Below, piece by piece: positions 13,201 to 28,200 of a stretch of 64,000 nt of DNA (its first letter is position 1; the number at the start of each line of letters is the position of its first letter). The translations under genes and the position numbers were made by a program. Source of the stretch: Pieris napi. Taxonomy: Eukaryota; Arthropoda; Insecta; Lepidoptera; Pieridae. The stretch is from NCBI RefSeq assembly GCF_905475465.1, contig NC_062243.1:7650267-7714266 (forward strand), written 5' to 3'. The notes below the pieces were generated by a model that was given only the letters and a program-made list of their open reading frames with translations, made no database searches and was not told the origin of the DNA.

Positions 13201-16200
13201 TCTGTATCTATTCCGTTTTTACTCTAATAGGTAAGCAGGTGATCAACCTTTTGTGCCTGACACACAACGTCGACTTTTTGGGTCAAAGGCTTAGGATGTT
13301 TTCCTTCACTGTACGAGCGAGTATTAAATACGCACATAGACAGAAAGTCCATTGGTGCACAGCCGAACCGACGAGTCCAGGTATGAGAAACGAAAGTTAA
13401 AGCTTAGCCAACACTGCTCAATTGAAATCACTTACCAAAAAAAATCTTAAAAAGAAAAAATCTATGCAGCCAGATAAACATAAGTATCGACAAAAATATT
13501 GGCTATTAAATCCATCCCACACGTTGGGTTCAGATAAATTGCCTTCAGCGTTCACTTTATTTATATAATGGTGCTGGCTGGGGCCTTAACTTGAGAAAAA
13601 AAGGCCCTCAGCGCCGTACCTGAAATTATCTTGAACAATACAAAGTGGCGCGCTAACGACGCAGTTTAGTGAATAACTTTCAAAACAAAGCAAGATTTTT
13701 CAGCCAGGCTTTTGTTTAAAAATTCAAATTAAATGAATTCTTTATGCCGTAGTTAAAAATAAAGTCGGTAACTGAATAAAAGTAATTTAAAAATATGTCT
13801 ATAAGGAATGAATGGCGAACAAATACTTTAATTCCTCGTAAGGAACTAAAAGATAATTTGGGGCATGGGCTCGTAAGAAAATGTAGTTTTATAAAGTTTA
13901 CTCATACTTTATAAAACTACATTTTCTTACGAGGTATCAGTGTACGGATATTATTTAAACTGCATACTCGTACATATACATTCATAATCCTTTCTGGAGT
14001 GTTAAGAGTGATGTTCATTATTTTCAGGAAACAAACTAAATCACTTTACGTTGTTCTAGAGAGAAATTGTCAAATTAACAATTAAATGTCTCATTCTAAA
14101 TTAACCTTTCTTAAGGTGTATTCCGAACGGCGGCTTAAGGTTTATCTTTATAGAACATAAACAGCTAAAACGGCGCATCATTAGTTATCAAACCATAAAA
14201 CTTTTACACTATTAACGTTTAAAGCTGATCATCAACGAGGTGTCAGACAACAGGAGACGGGCCAAAATCGGTGAATTGATCCTGGTTAGGTTTAGTTGAT
14301 AAGAAGGCTTAAAAGGGAGCAACGCGAAGGAGCCTATTTAAAGCTGACAACCTCATAACTGAAAATAAATAAGAACTGAAATGTTTAATATACTTAATAA
14401 TACCTTTTTACGTGGTTATTATTTAAATAAAATAATATAAAACTACGAGTCTTCGCCATAAACGAAACTCTAAAGTGTCTTTAGAATAATAAAATGTTTA
14501 TTCACTTCCTAACAATAAGCAAATCACCAACACTTATCACCACAAACACAACGCACAAACCGAGAATGAATGTTTTCACAGATCCCGTATTACAATCGCG
14601 TACTGCGTCATTCCTCTAAATCCGTTTTGTTTATGAAATAGAACTGCTGTGCGAACTGTAATTCATTTTTATTATAACCGAGAAAGAGGAAATTATAAGA
14701 ATAATTTTTATTTATTTATTTGGTACATTCAAAGAGCTTCGAATATTTTATTTCATGGAACTTTCCTGAACTTTGAAAATTACGACTTTTGATCTTATAT
14801 TTCTCTTACGGTGATAAGCGTGGTCGTTTAGGCATGAGATATGGATGTCTGAACTATGTTTTTCTTTACAACCGGTATTAAGAACTATAATAATTAAGAC
14901 ACATATAATATACTAGCCGTTTCGCGCCCGCTTTGCTGGACGAATTAAAATAAATTTTATGTTTCATTATTTTATTTTTTTTCATATTTTTATTATTCTT
15001 CTTTTTAACTTCCCGCTAAGAAAATTTAAATATTTCGAAAATCGAGTTTTTAACAGATGTTGACGTTTAGAGGTTCTAGGAAGCCTCCCCGAATGTTTCC
15101 GCGGTGAAGTCCGTATGGATAAATTTTCATAAAAGTAAAACAGCAATAAATGAAAAAAAAAAGAAAAAAATCGCATCGAATGGTGGTAGTTTCATGTCGA
15201 TACGATCGGCGTATACGGTTTAGGCGTGATTGAGCCTCAAACGAAGACCATTTTCATTATATATATATAGATTACATACTATTAAAAACGCAATTGGATA
15301 AATAGCATACATTCTATATACATGCATACAACAATATTAAATGAATAAAAACCACATTGTACAGCATTGAAAACATTTTTTCCAATTAAAATATATTGTA
15401 CATTTCCCACTCATTTGTCATGACCTATTTATTCACAAAGCTCATTGTTGTAGGAAGCCTTCAATACAGCTATCCTATCTATTAAATTCTTGCAAGGCAA
15501 GGCGATATTAAATGTACAGAAAAATGTGTCACTATTGCTTAATCGATTTTATATAAAAAGTTCGCTTTGGCGGTGGAGACTATAAAGAAAATGAAGTTTA
15601 ATAAACGCAAATCTTATTATTTTAGAAAAGGCCCTTTCAGGACGAATATAAAGCCGAATACGGTCTTATTAGTTTCTAAGACACGCCGGTTCCCTTGTGA
15701 TATTTCCCTTCAATGTAGGAAGAGTTAATTGCGCACGTAAAAAGAAAATTCTATTAAAGCGCTGCCGGGGTTCCAACGGTTAGAAGATTGAGTGTCACAC
15801 GCTTCACTAGGCTAACATTGCTCATATTACATACACATATTGAGCTCTTAAAATTAAATAATCAGGAATCATTAAAAGAATAAAAATCAGATTGTCTATT
15901 ACAACATGTACATTGTACATAATCTTACGCTGTTTTATTGTAAACAATTATACCATAATACACCTAACATCAGATGCTTGAGACTTATCAGATGGTCATC
16001 TAAATGTATAACATTATCTACACATCCGGATGTTTTAATCTGTATCTTGTAATATGAACCTTATTATGAAACGTGAACATGGAATATGCCATGATGCCTA
16101 TGTGACAGGCAACGCCTTCGAAAATTATGTGAATCTAAAAAATATTTTAGTGTTCTATTCTACTACTATCTACTGTCTATGGACAATCCATTTATCGATG

Positions 16201-19200
16201 CTATACGGCATTACTTATCACTCAGTACTCTATGAGAGAATTACCACACGTGAAGATAATATAAATGTGCATATCTTACAAAATTTTAATTAAAAAATAT
16301 ACTTATTTTGCAGTTTGAATGAAAATAGTGAAAAAGATAACATATCCCTGAAATACGTTTTAAGAGGTCCATACATTAGTACAGCTTTCAAATGAGAATT
16401 CAACTTTGTATTCAATCTAAACTAAATTGAAACTATCCGACCTGACCTCAATCCCGATGCATTTCTATTGTAAAACTTGAATTAAAAATGCAGATTGCAC
16501 TCCGTATAGCCATTGAAAAAATGCAGATATATTTTTGTTATGAATGTTGAGTGCATTGAAAACGATTTTAATATTCACGAGAGCATCTTTGATATCAAAT
16601 TTTAATTACTAAAAGCTATGAGATGTTTTATTTTAAAGCGTTAATCTGCCATTTTGGCTTGATATTTTTTATAATCAGAGTATGTTTTATTAAATGTGGT
16701 AAACAAATCTTTTTGACTTGAAAATTTCCAGTGTATATAATAATTTTATTGGATTTTAAAATGCTTAATACGCAAAGCACAAACATTGTTTTTGGAGATA
16801 ATAGTTGCTTGTCATTGGTTTCAAAGCGATAGTTTAGCGCCATCTCTGTACCATAGCTTATTTAATTAACTAGTTCTAGATTTACTTCAGAATACTAAAG
16901 TAAGTAAGTATGTTAGGATATTCAAAATCTTGGATACATTCTCTCATGTATCTTTATAGGTCTAGTGGGTTGCTACTCCACTAACCCCTATACCTGTATG
17001 AAAAACTTATGTGTAGCACACCCCACTTTTTATAAGACTTGTATTACGCTAACGAGCTGTTGACACGACCATTAAATGAATGTACTCCTTTATTTTTGTC
17101 TGGAAATTCTCTGGCTTATTTTTATTTCATAATTAGGCTCGCAATATAATTCAGGTTTCAGGTTTAATGTTGAATTAATAAAAAATATTTTCCTTTTTCG
17201 AGTTCCAAAAACTCAAACAACGATGTGATTTTTTGTGTGCACTCAGCTTTTCTGTGGGCTCATCTTGATTATTGATTAGCTTAGCACTTACTTTCTATTA
17301 GTGCTAGATGCTTTAACACCTATTAGAAATAATTACGTTCCAAATCCAGTTAAATAAAATCGGTAAAACCTTAATATCTTGTATTTAACATGTATCATTT
17401 TAATTGTAATCAAATCTCTGTATTAAACCAACTGGTAGTAAATGTACATTTAGAATTAATTTAACATATTTTCTGTTACCTATATGAATAAAGTTATTAT
17501 TGAGTTTCAGTTTAAGGAATTCAATATTTGAAAGTTATGAAACTATGGTGCCGTTACTCCTAAATAGATTATAGAACATTCATCTAAACTGATATTATTT
17601 GCCGCGAAAGGACCTTGGGCCTTATACGCCTTGCTTTTCCATCAAATTCATGAAGGTCATGAAGATTTTTGAAGTCATACTTCTTTTGGCGCGATGGAGA
17701 AAAATGATGAGTGAATTTTTACAATGCGCGCGCACACCGACACCTAAATTCTACATCGTAAAGTTAGTTATAGGTGGCATAAAAATCGAGAATAACTATG
17801 TTCAAGTTGTATATTCTAGATTTTTTTTATTTAGAACTAGAAAGAAGAATAAGAATAAATATTATTTTGGTGTTTTTATTAAATCAATTTCATATACGAC
17901 GGTGATAGTATTTACTAATAATAATTTATTATTTATTTTTTCCATACGCCAAAGAAATATAACTTCTAACGCGTGTACATAAGTACCTACACACACTCTT
18001 TTTTTTTTATAAAACAGTTAAAAATATATAACATAATTATATTCACCTCAACAATCCTATCATTAACTCGAATCTTTCCACAGAGATCCGCAGCGCTGCC
18101 GGCACTGATGCTCTTCACGAAAATACCACTCAGCTCCTCTGTAGAGAAATTTTTATTTTTAACAAAATAATCTATGACAGACTCTAGTTTGGCAACTAAA
18201 TATGAATTTACATTCAGATTACATACAAAACATTACATATACAGAAAAAACAACACATCATAAAACAGTAATAGATTAAAATAGTTACAAAAAGACATAG
18301 ATATAGTTATATGTTACAGTATAAGAACTGACATGAAGCAGACCGTCTGTTAAGCTAGGCACTATAATATATCAATAAATAACGTTAATAGTAAGTGCTG
18401 ATTCAAATTTCGTTATTTTAGTTATGATTCTAGACACAGGACTAACAAAATCTATATAACAATTGTTTTTGGAAGTATTGTTGCTTTGCTAATTGATGTT
18501 TTTATGAACTTAACGAATTCAAATCTACAGGTCTCCTCATCAAAGACAGTTTAAGTACTCAAGAACGAAATTAGACATTTATGTTGCCGTATATTTTGAT
18601 AATTGCATTAAAAGTGCAATTATAGCAATTAACAGCAAAATTACCGAGTAAGGTACCTGGGCTCTGTAGAGTCCATTACTTAAGGAAATTAGATTTTGAA
18701 TTAAGATACCAGCTTGAGCGATTTTTATAGCAATATACAAGATTTACCGACTATGAAAATCACTCTTGTTACTTAAACCTGAATTTAGTATTGCATATTT
18801 CCAATACTTTACTTCCTTGCTATTGTCATGAATTTAAGTTAACCGTTCTCGTAGGACAATTAATTATTTCAAGCAAAGAAAATTCGATCCTATAGGTGAA
18901 ATTATTTCGTAATTTTTTTAGGCTACCTGCAGGACATATTGCTCCGAAGTCCTAATTTGGATTGTGCACAAAGAATTAATTGCTTCGGTTTGGCAGAAAC
19001 AAAAAGCTCATCACTCATCGAGCAAATATAAATCAAACGCCGAAACGAGTCTATTCCCCTTTTGAGAATTTGAACACTTGTCTTTTTTTTTTTTTTAATA
19101 TATAGTAAGTGTGTTTATATAGTAAGTATTCGTGAAGATCGACTTGTTTCTTTAAACGCACTGGATTTTGTTTTTCCACAAAACAGTCGACTCAAATAAA

Positions 19201-22200
19201 TTATTCAAAAACGCTGTAACCTTTAGCTTGGTCCGGGCAACAAAAATATATCTTCGGTATTTTCTTGTTTATACGAGACTCATAGTACTAAAATATATTG
19301 TTTGCTCTGCAAGATAAATGTGTTTTTCTTGATAAAACTTATCATCGTTACACGATATTTGTTTTTCACTTGAAATAACGCTGTCGGTTGTATTTTTCTT
19401 AAGACAGGAAAAAATCACATTTAATTGATTTTTCAATGACAGTGGGAAAATGTCGGCGTTCTCTTGGGCGTTAATTGGTTAAGAGCGGAACAACCAACCG
19501 TCGGTAGGTCCGAGATTCGGGTGGGTATACTATTCTGGGGAACGATTAGAGATTGTCACAAAAAATTTTAAGTCAAATATAGAATATGTACCAAATATAT
19601 TGTTCTCTTCTTTAAAACGAAATCCTGCGTTACTGGCTGGAAGAGGCCTAACACATATAATTACTGAAAATATATTTTGTCCAGGGCAGTACAGAAATCA
19701 ACGGTTAAACATATATTTACCGCAATAAACATTAGTAGTATAAAGACATAATTACTACACGTATTTTAATTCATGTACATCTCGCAAATAATATTTTAGT
19801 GAAATTACCAAAGTAACTTCATATAAACGTGAATACTCTGAGATAAGATTTCAAAAATAGCTGAAATATTTTCAGCTCATTTCTCGTGAAAATCTGTGCG
19901 ATTTGTTACCTTGTTCACAGACGTATCCGGCCACTGTGATTCCCAGACCGAGGGCGGAATCCTTGTTCAATTCCACTTCGTAGCTCAATGTTTCTGGTTC
20001 ACAACCTCTGACAGCCATATCTAGGGGTAATCTACAATAGACATTTTAAAATAGTTTTTGGGAACATGTTGACATTTGATAATAAAACATTTTTTTACCG
20101 GATTGAAGTTATGTATTTACAATTATTTTACACGGTCACACCGTGAACACGCACGCTGTTAAGCACGCAAAACGTCGGTTAAATTTAAAATTATGAAAAA
20201 TAATTGTAAATACATAACTTCCATCCGGTAAAAAATTGTTTTATTATCAAATGTGAGAAAGTTATGTCAATAAAAGACAACATGTTTACATTGTTTACAT
20301 ATTTAATACTAAGAATATTATTTTATACTAACAAACTATTTATAAATATACTAGAACGATTTTGAGCAAGAGGATGTATCGCATAGGAATCTATTATAAG
20401 AAACTCTCATTATCTAGCTTCAATATACAGAATAGTATGGGTTGGGTCAATTGATAAATCCTTAAATATTCCCAACTTTTGTCAAGTTAATTTTGTGCTA
20501 TAAATGTTACAGAATCAATATAATTTAGACTATCCTCACCTAATTGGTGGTGGTAGTTTCGGAGGGGGTACAGTGATGAGTGGTGGGGGGCGCGGTGATG
20601 GGCCTAAGGCCTCACGTGGTACCACTGCTACTATAGATGCTACCGGCTGAAAAATAGAGCTGTTTAGTAATGTGTAAGATTTTAACTTTCACTCAATGTA
20701 ATTTTTTCTGTAATAAATGGTATCTAGTTAGTATTTTTATCATTTCCCGTCAATATAATGATAACTGAAACTAAAACTTTTAAGTGTTACGTTTAAGAAT
20801 AAGAAATTAAAGAAAAGAAGAAGGTGATAAGGGAGCTTGTAAAATAATAAAATGTATTTCTATGTTTTAACTTAACCACTGTTAATTCTCTTTTCATCGT
20901 AAACCCACTTTGAAGAAAGCTTTTTTTAAATAGCATAGTGATTTAGATTTTAAGAGAAGTTAACAAGAGACTGCTGGCCTAATTCAGGGATATCTTCAAA
21001 TTTTTGATGGTGGTGTGGACTACGCGGGAATCCGGTTTTTCGACATTGTCCTTTAATTTTTTACAGGACTGAGTCTCAATTAGTAAAATAAAGTTGAGTA
21101 AATAGTAAATGCTTTTTATCTTATTTTTCAAGTAAAATCACAGAATTAAGGGACAAAACTGCGCAATGCAATAACATAGAAATATCCCAATTCTACGAAT
21201 CCTCTTGGTTAACGACATATGTTGCAATATATCACTTTAACCATTTTGAAAATTCTCGCTGTTCCGTGTTACCTTTTTTTAAGCAACCAAAAAGCAAGCA
21301 ACCAAGCAAAAGTATACTGCATATATATTTAGATTATTAATCAACTTTACACATACGAAATATGAAATATGAATTATGAATTGATTTACTCCGAGTAATA
21401 GGTTAAAATCTACTAACCGTTGAAAAGTAATTATTGATTCATTTGCATACAACCTTACAATTTGTATTCGTTATTCAACAACGTTTCTAAAGTATTATGA
21501 GCTTTTTTTATGCATGACTTACAAATTACTTCAATTTAGGCATCAATGTTTAAATAGAAACACCAAGATTAAAATAAAAGTAATGTTTTTGATAGAAGAT
21601 TAAGGTAATAATTATTGGTTAATTTTGTCTTTCATGTTATATGTTGTACCTATTTTATATATATCAGTATTTACAGCCGTCATATATATCATATGTTAAC
21701 GTTACATGGTTATAAAAAAATTATTTCTGTTACAATTTTAAATTGTTTTTACACAGTAACCCTTATATATCAATAATTAATATCTTTGCACTGACTATTA
21801 TCAGTAACACAACACAAAATAGAATACAAAAAACAACAACAATTAATGATAAATATAAATAATTTACCAAATAACATAAATCAATATACACAAATTAATA
21901 ATCACAAACATATCTATTCCTAATCCAATTGCGGTAAGTACTGCCAGTTATTTTTTAACTTAATTCTTACTCTGTGATGGTATGTTTCCTCAATAATGGT
22001 AGGTGGTGGCGTCGGTGGACTGCTTTCCTCGCAAAGTGCTCCAAACCCATCATGACCAGCCTCCGATAAACTCCTCTCCAACTCAATGGGGTCCGTGAGT
22101 AGGCGCGACGGCACAATTGGGGCTTGGGAGGCCCCAAGAGACTGAAGCAATAAAAACATAAGCGTTTTAAAAAAAAAATGTCTTATAAAATCCTTTAAAT

Positions 22201-25200
22201 AATAAAATCGGTATATTTTTATAGAACAGAGGAGAAACCAAAGGCTCAATTGATGTTAAGTGATAGCCTATAGGCACACAGAAGGAATGCGAATGCTTCG
22301 GCAGGCTTTTAAAAATTAGTACGCTATTGAAGATAATATTACATACAGACTTAAAAATAACATATCAGAATTCAAGTTTATAACGGTGTATAAGTTACGA
22401 TATAAAAATACAAATAAGATCTCTTTGAATAATTCAAATTGTTAGGTCAAAATTTATTAAAAAAAAATTAGTACATTTATGACATTTATGCATACCTAAT
22501 ATAATTGTGTATTTTAAGAAAAGGTGGAACCGGGTAGGAGTCTAATCTGGTATTAAGTGGACACTCTCAATGCCAGAGGGCTCGCGAGTGTGATTCCTTT
22601 TAAGAATCAGTACGCTCTATTCTTAAAGAACCCTAAGTCTAATTGGTTATACTTCAGTGGGCAGCTGGTTCCACATAGTGGTGGTGCGCGGCAAAAACTG
22701 CCTTATAAAATGCTCAGTTATGGAACGACGGAGATCGAGGTGATACAGGTTTAATTTCGTATTCTGCCTCGACGTTCGATGATGAAACTCCGAACAACTC
22801 CTCTGAACCCTCTCCGTGATGAATGCGGTAGAAAATACACAGAGACCCCACTTCTCTACGCAACGTCAATGGATGAACCAGCTCGGTAAGTGATCGCGTA
22901 AATTTTCTCGCGTTAGGTTAATTTTCACGTGTAACGTGTCAGAGTTTTAGCTTTGCCGCCAATTCACAAAAACAAATGAATGCAATATACTACATTAGGT
23001 CACCAATGAGTTCTAAAATTGAAATTCAAAAAAGTTATCATTAGCAATGGCCAATCATTTCTAACTGGCCAGTTATAAACATTTTCAGTGTTACCCACGT
23101 ATAAATTAATTTGAATAGTCCGAAGTATTTTTTAATTTTATAAATATGCAAACTATTTCTGCAAAAAGATAGGTTATTAATAGCAACGTCTATGGGTAGC
23201 GGAAATTTCCTGCCGTCAGTGGGAAACGAAGAGCAGTCGATTAATTAAGTAATATCCGATGAAACCTACGCTTATTGGTTCCACAGTGTAGTTAATATAG
23301 TTGAAAGGTTATAATTCGCTTCAGTCTAATTATTGTTTAGGAACGACAGGTCCATAAAAGGTCCATAAAAGCATAAACATTTTTTTAAACCTGGGGTAGA
23401 AACATTTGCGTCTGTTTCATCACACAGCTTTCTGTCTTTTCAAACTCGTAACCAGAAATCAAACCCAACTTTTTCGGGTTGTATAATGTATAAGCTAAAC
23501 TTATGTTTTACTTAAAATATGTATATTATATATATATCTATATATATAAAAGAAAGTCGTGTTTGTTACAACACTTATAACTCGAGAACGGCTGGACCGA
23601 TTGCCATGGTTTTTGATTTGTTGGATTTGTTTCCGTCCCGAATAGCAGAATAAGCAATAAAATATCGGATAAGTTATCGAATAACAATAAATAAATTAAT
23701 TAATTTTACGAATGCAAAAACCATATGGTGCCATCTCTTGACAAAACTACGCATCATTTTACGTCGAATTCGTGTCAGTTCAAGAAATTCCGATCTTGAG
23801 GTGAATGAGGAGATGCATAACCATGCTTTGATCCTGATCAAAAGATGTTGGATATCAGAAAGAGCTTAACATGCAGTATCGCCATATTGACGCTAGAGAG
23901 AAGATGCCTAATGTGTAAAACTGCCATTCTTCTTTCGCAATGGCAAGCAATAAAACATTTCTGTATTTGCAAAAAAGTTGTATTAATGTAATACTTAACA
24001 TTAATGAAATCCTAAAATAAGTTAAATTAAAGTAACAACGATATTATAAGGTTGTAGGGCGGAACGAAGTTAGCCAGGTCAGCTAGTATATATATATCAC
24101 ATTTCTGTTACCATAATATATATTTTTACACAAATCATTACTATATTTGTAAGTGTATCTGTCGACATTGTATACGTTGAATTTGTAACACACACGCTCA
24201 CATATACGGATACACCGTATATATAATGACGCAATAATACTATTAAATATATAGAAGATATCACCGATTACAACAAATAAACAAACATAAGAAAATTTAA
24301 TAATAAAAAATTAAAGGTGACAAAAATCCCAGTGCCACTGTTAGGTTTAGTTTGTAAATTTGTATATTATTTGACGCTGATTAATTAAGCGTTATCAATC
24401 AATATGGGTTTATTAGCACAAGCTCACCTCCATTGTTAGAAACTAAATGGCGCACAGCGTGGAGTCATCGAATTTTCTGCTCGGTTTAAATACAATATCA
24501 GGCTATACGCAGTGGTTTATAAGGAGCTACTTTTAAGATTTTACTAAGCTCAGACACTTACTAAGTGCTCACATATAGTCATTTTAAAATGTCCCTTACT
24601 ACCCTTTACTTCGTTAACTTAGTATAAATAAAATAATAATAGCCTTTATTCGAGTACTATAAAAAGGATTAAATTAAGTTTATGTTATCAATGTTTTTAA
24701 TATTACACGACGTCCGAGGGAGTGAAAGCCTTCTCCAGATTGTTGCATTTGTCTCTCATCTTCGCTACTATTTTCCAATCTTAACTGAATTCGTTAATTA
24801 ATCAGTGTTTAATTGAATTTCGTAGCTTGTTTGCATTGTTGTAAATATTTTCTTATAATTATTTACTATCCATTAGAGATTCGGTGATAGACGACTCTGA
24901 GTACGGCGATATCATAGAGGCAGCAACAATTATAGAATGTCTATGTATAGAGTATGATGAGGGAAATTGTTGAAATAAGCTCATTGTATAACATTTTTAA
25001 GAAATATTTGTATGAAGTATTTAGGCAGTTACTTTGTTTGAAATTAACTGAAAATACGTAACTTTACGTTCACATTCGAATTCTTATACTTATACTTATA
25101 TTATATTTTATATGACTGTACCGAATGTATGGACAACTATAATATATGTATTTATATAGATTACTCACGAATGTAGTACCTACGTAATAAGAAAACGTCA

Positions 25201-28200
25201 TTTACAAGGCAAGGGATATTCGAAAAGTGACAACATAGTATAGTACATGTTTACATAACAAAATTTAATCGAGTAAAGTGTATTTTTAATAGCACTTTAA
25301 GAGTACTATTGTAATAAAAAGCGATGCTTCTGTCTTCAATTTAACTACGTCAGTCGACTCATACGGAAAGTTTCCATATGGTCAGCGAAAAGTGCTTTTA
25401 ATATAGGTAAGAAACTCAAATCAGTCATTACCACGGCGTTGTGTTACATTTGTTATAAGTTAAAAGCATAAATAACAACAGTGAATTTCAATGTATTATT
25501 TTTACGGATCGATATATATGTTTATCGATAGACGATTTAAGAACACGTTTTTATACAAAATAGGTTTTTGAAGGTATAAATAAGGAAGGTGATAATCTAA
25601 TAATAAGTAAAAGTAAATACCATCAAAAACTTGTAAAAAAAACATGTTTCGCAATTCAGTAACTTCGTAAAAAGTTGAGAGATCTATGTAATACCGAGTC
25701 GGTTAATTTATTCAGTCCCAAATTAAGGGACCTTCCGTCTTAAGGTATTACCTAATTAGCTAACCTAAGCAACATTAAAAACCTTTTATGGTTAGAATAA
25801 ATAGATTTACTTGGCCATCGCATCGCACAATGTATCTCACAAGTAATACAAATTATATTTAATTAGATTGTTTAATGTGTTTGGTCCCACAAACATAAAT
25901 AACATAACATAACATAAATAGGGGGGGGGGGGGGGGGGAAAATGTCCTGAATTGTTTCGAGAAAAGGATGGCACGGCCGGCATTGCTCCACTTGGCAAAT
26001 TAGATTTTTTTACATTCACCTTTGCAACAAAAGTTACCTACATAAATATATATTCAATTTGGAATCAACGAATCAGCCTGTGCAAATATATATTTCTAAG
26101 TGCACAATTACCACAAGCTGGGACGGAGTAGGTAATCGACGACATGTGTCATGTATGAAGGGCGATCAATCATTTGGTACCTTTTGGTACCAAAATATAA
26201 AAACCACAAAGCCTTGTTGTCACTGGAAGGCGTGACGCATAGAGCACTAAAGCTATTTAAATATAGGTAGATGCAAAAAAGCGCTTTAATCTTTTGAATA
26301 AATTTTATATTTTGAATAATATCTAAAAGAAAGTTGCACGTAATTGTTTTTGGTATAGGCGATTATTACACATTTAAATAAAACTTTTTTAACGGATATA
26401 ACCACGAATTTATTAGATTATTAGGACGCCAGCAAAACGCTCTTTTAACGAGGTTAAAAATCAGTAATTAGAAAATCTGGTTTTCTCCAATTGTTTTAAT
26501 GTCATGCCAACCAGTGGCGCTACAACCATTTGAGGTCTGAGCCTAAGATTTTGTATGTTTCGTGATCATTTGTCTTTTCTAATGTGCGTGCCTGACACAC
26601 ACCATCGACATTTTGGATCCAAAGCATCAATATTTTCCTTCATTTTACGAGCTGGTGGGAGCGCATATAGACCGAAAGTCCTGTGGTGAAAAGCCGTGAT
26701 TTACACCTTCAAACTCAGGGAAGAAAGTCACACTTCTTCCCTGACATCACAGTTCTTAGCAAATTTTGTCGCATCCCGTGATCACTGAATTGCTTAATAC
26801 AACCATACCTTACTATAGCTTTTAGTAAGTTACGGTTAAGCATATTATGTTGCTACGCGTTGCCCCAAATAGTTTTTACGATAACAAATGTGTATTATCT
26901 ATAGATATCGTGACTGCGCTCCAAATAACAGAAGGATGTTTTAATTACTATTCCAGGTTATAAGTACACTTAGAATATTTCTCTGAATTGCTTATGACAA
27001 CCTAGCTTTTTAATAAAAATACATAGTAATACGTGAATGCATTTTTTATGTAACGGGAGGCAAACCAATACGATCGTGCTTTAAATAATAGTGGAATAAC
27101 AACAATAGAATATTAGCGAAATATTAAAATGTTAATTGCTATGTAACGAATGAATACAACGTAACAGTTGAAGAGAGTGCCTGCGTCTGGCTATATTCGC
27201 AGGGCGTAACTCCGGCGATTTAGGAAATCACCATGCATATAAAATACACTATTTAAAAATAGTAGCGAATAGTTTCTCAGCAGTTCTCACACCGGCTCGA
27301 CACCCTTGATTAGTGACATGATAACAAATTTAACACCATGTATTTATTATGAGTGACAGTAACCTATATTATTAATGTCTACAGCCCTGCGATTCTGTAA
27401 CTCACTTTTCGAACTGACACAGCAGTTTTTACAGCGGCGGTCGCGCTCAAATCAGTCGTAAAGCATTCATTTACGATTTGGCTTTCTGATAAACAATAAA
27501 CTACAAGGAGGGACCTTATCAGAATGCCAAATCTTAAGATGACTCGCAAGGCAGAGCTGCAATTTAATTTTCATTTATACTTTACCGTTTGCACGCTGTG
27601 AGCAGGCCTTGCGACCAGTAAACGCACGCAAGCGCCGCACTGTCGCAAGACGGCTGCGGCCTGCCGCGCACACATTCCCACCACAGACACTGCGCCGATT
27701 CGCAGTAGCATGTCCCCGCTACGCAGACGCCCATCCTATGAACAAAAAGAAAACAATTTTATTAGCAAATTGATTGCCAAGAGGCAGACTATTATGTTTA
27801 AGGCAATAATGTTTTTTGGAATCCAGAGTAAGCTAGCTACGAATTGAAAATACTTCACTTAAGTATTAAATAGTATAGCTAAAGAAAAGAAACTTGACGC
27901 CTTTGAAATGTGGTGTTACCGAAGAATGCTAAGGATAAGCTGGGTCCATAGAGTCACGAACGAAGAAGTTCTACGGCGCGTCAAACAATCCCGAGATCTC
28001 ACATTGAACATTAAAAAGAAGAAGATAAGTTACTTGGGACATGTGTTTCGACACGAAAGGTACCGACGTCTTCAAATAATAATGATGGGCAAGGTCGAGA
28101 GGAAAAGACGCACTGGTAGAAATAGGAAGTCGTGGCTCCGTAATATTAGAGAATGGACGGGAGTGGCCAGCGTAGAACAGCTGATGCGCTTGGCGAAAAA

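Larger units (their letters stand above)
12916..18046. other. Patj intron between exons 7 and 8
   Basis: Apart from the SINE, the palindrome and the Helitron listed separately, this holds AT-rich sequence with no supported gene. An open stretch at 17599-17982 on the plus strand includes a motif (TTTTGGCGCGATGGAGAAAA) that I associate with a dispersed lepidopteran repeat, not a gene. Confidence 0.5.
22881..27585. other. Patj intron between exons 3 and 4, remaining sequence
   Basis: No exon or RNA gene recognised outside the Helitron, the G tract and the SINE. Repetitive AT-rich DNA dominates. Confidence 0.45.

Noticed and set aside
17599..17982. 127-codon plus-strand open frame in a Patj intron
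   Set aside because: Basic, low-complexity translation with phrases from a dispersed repeat; no domain, no splice context and AT-driven codons.
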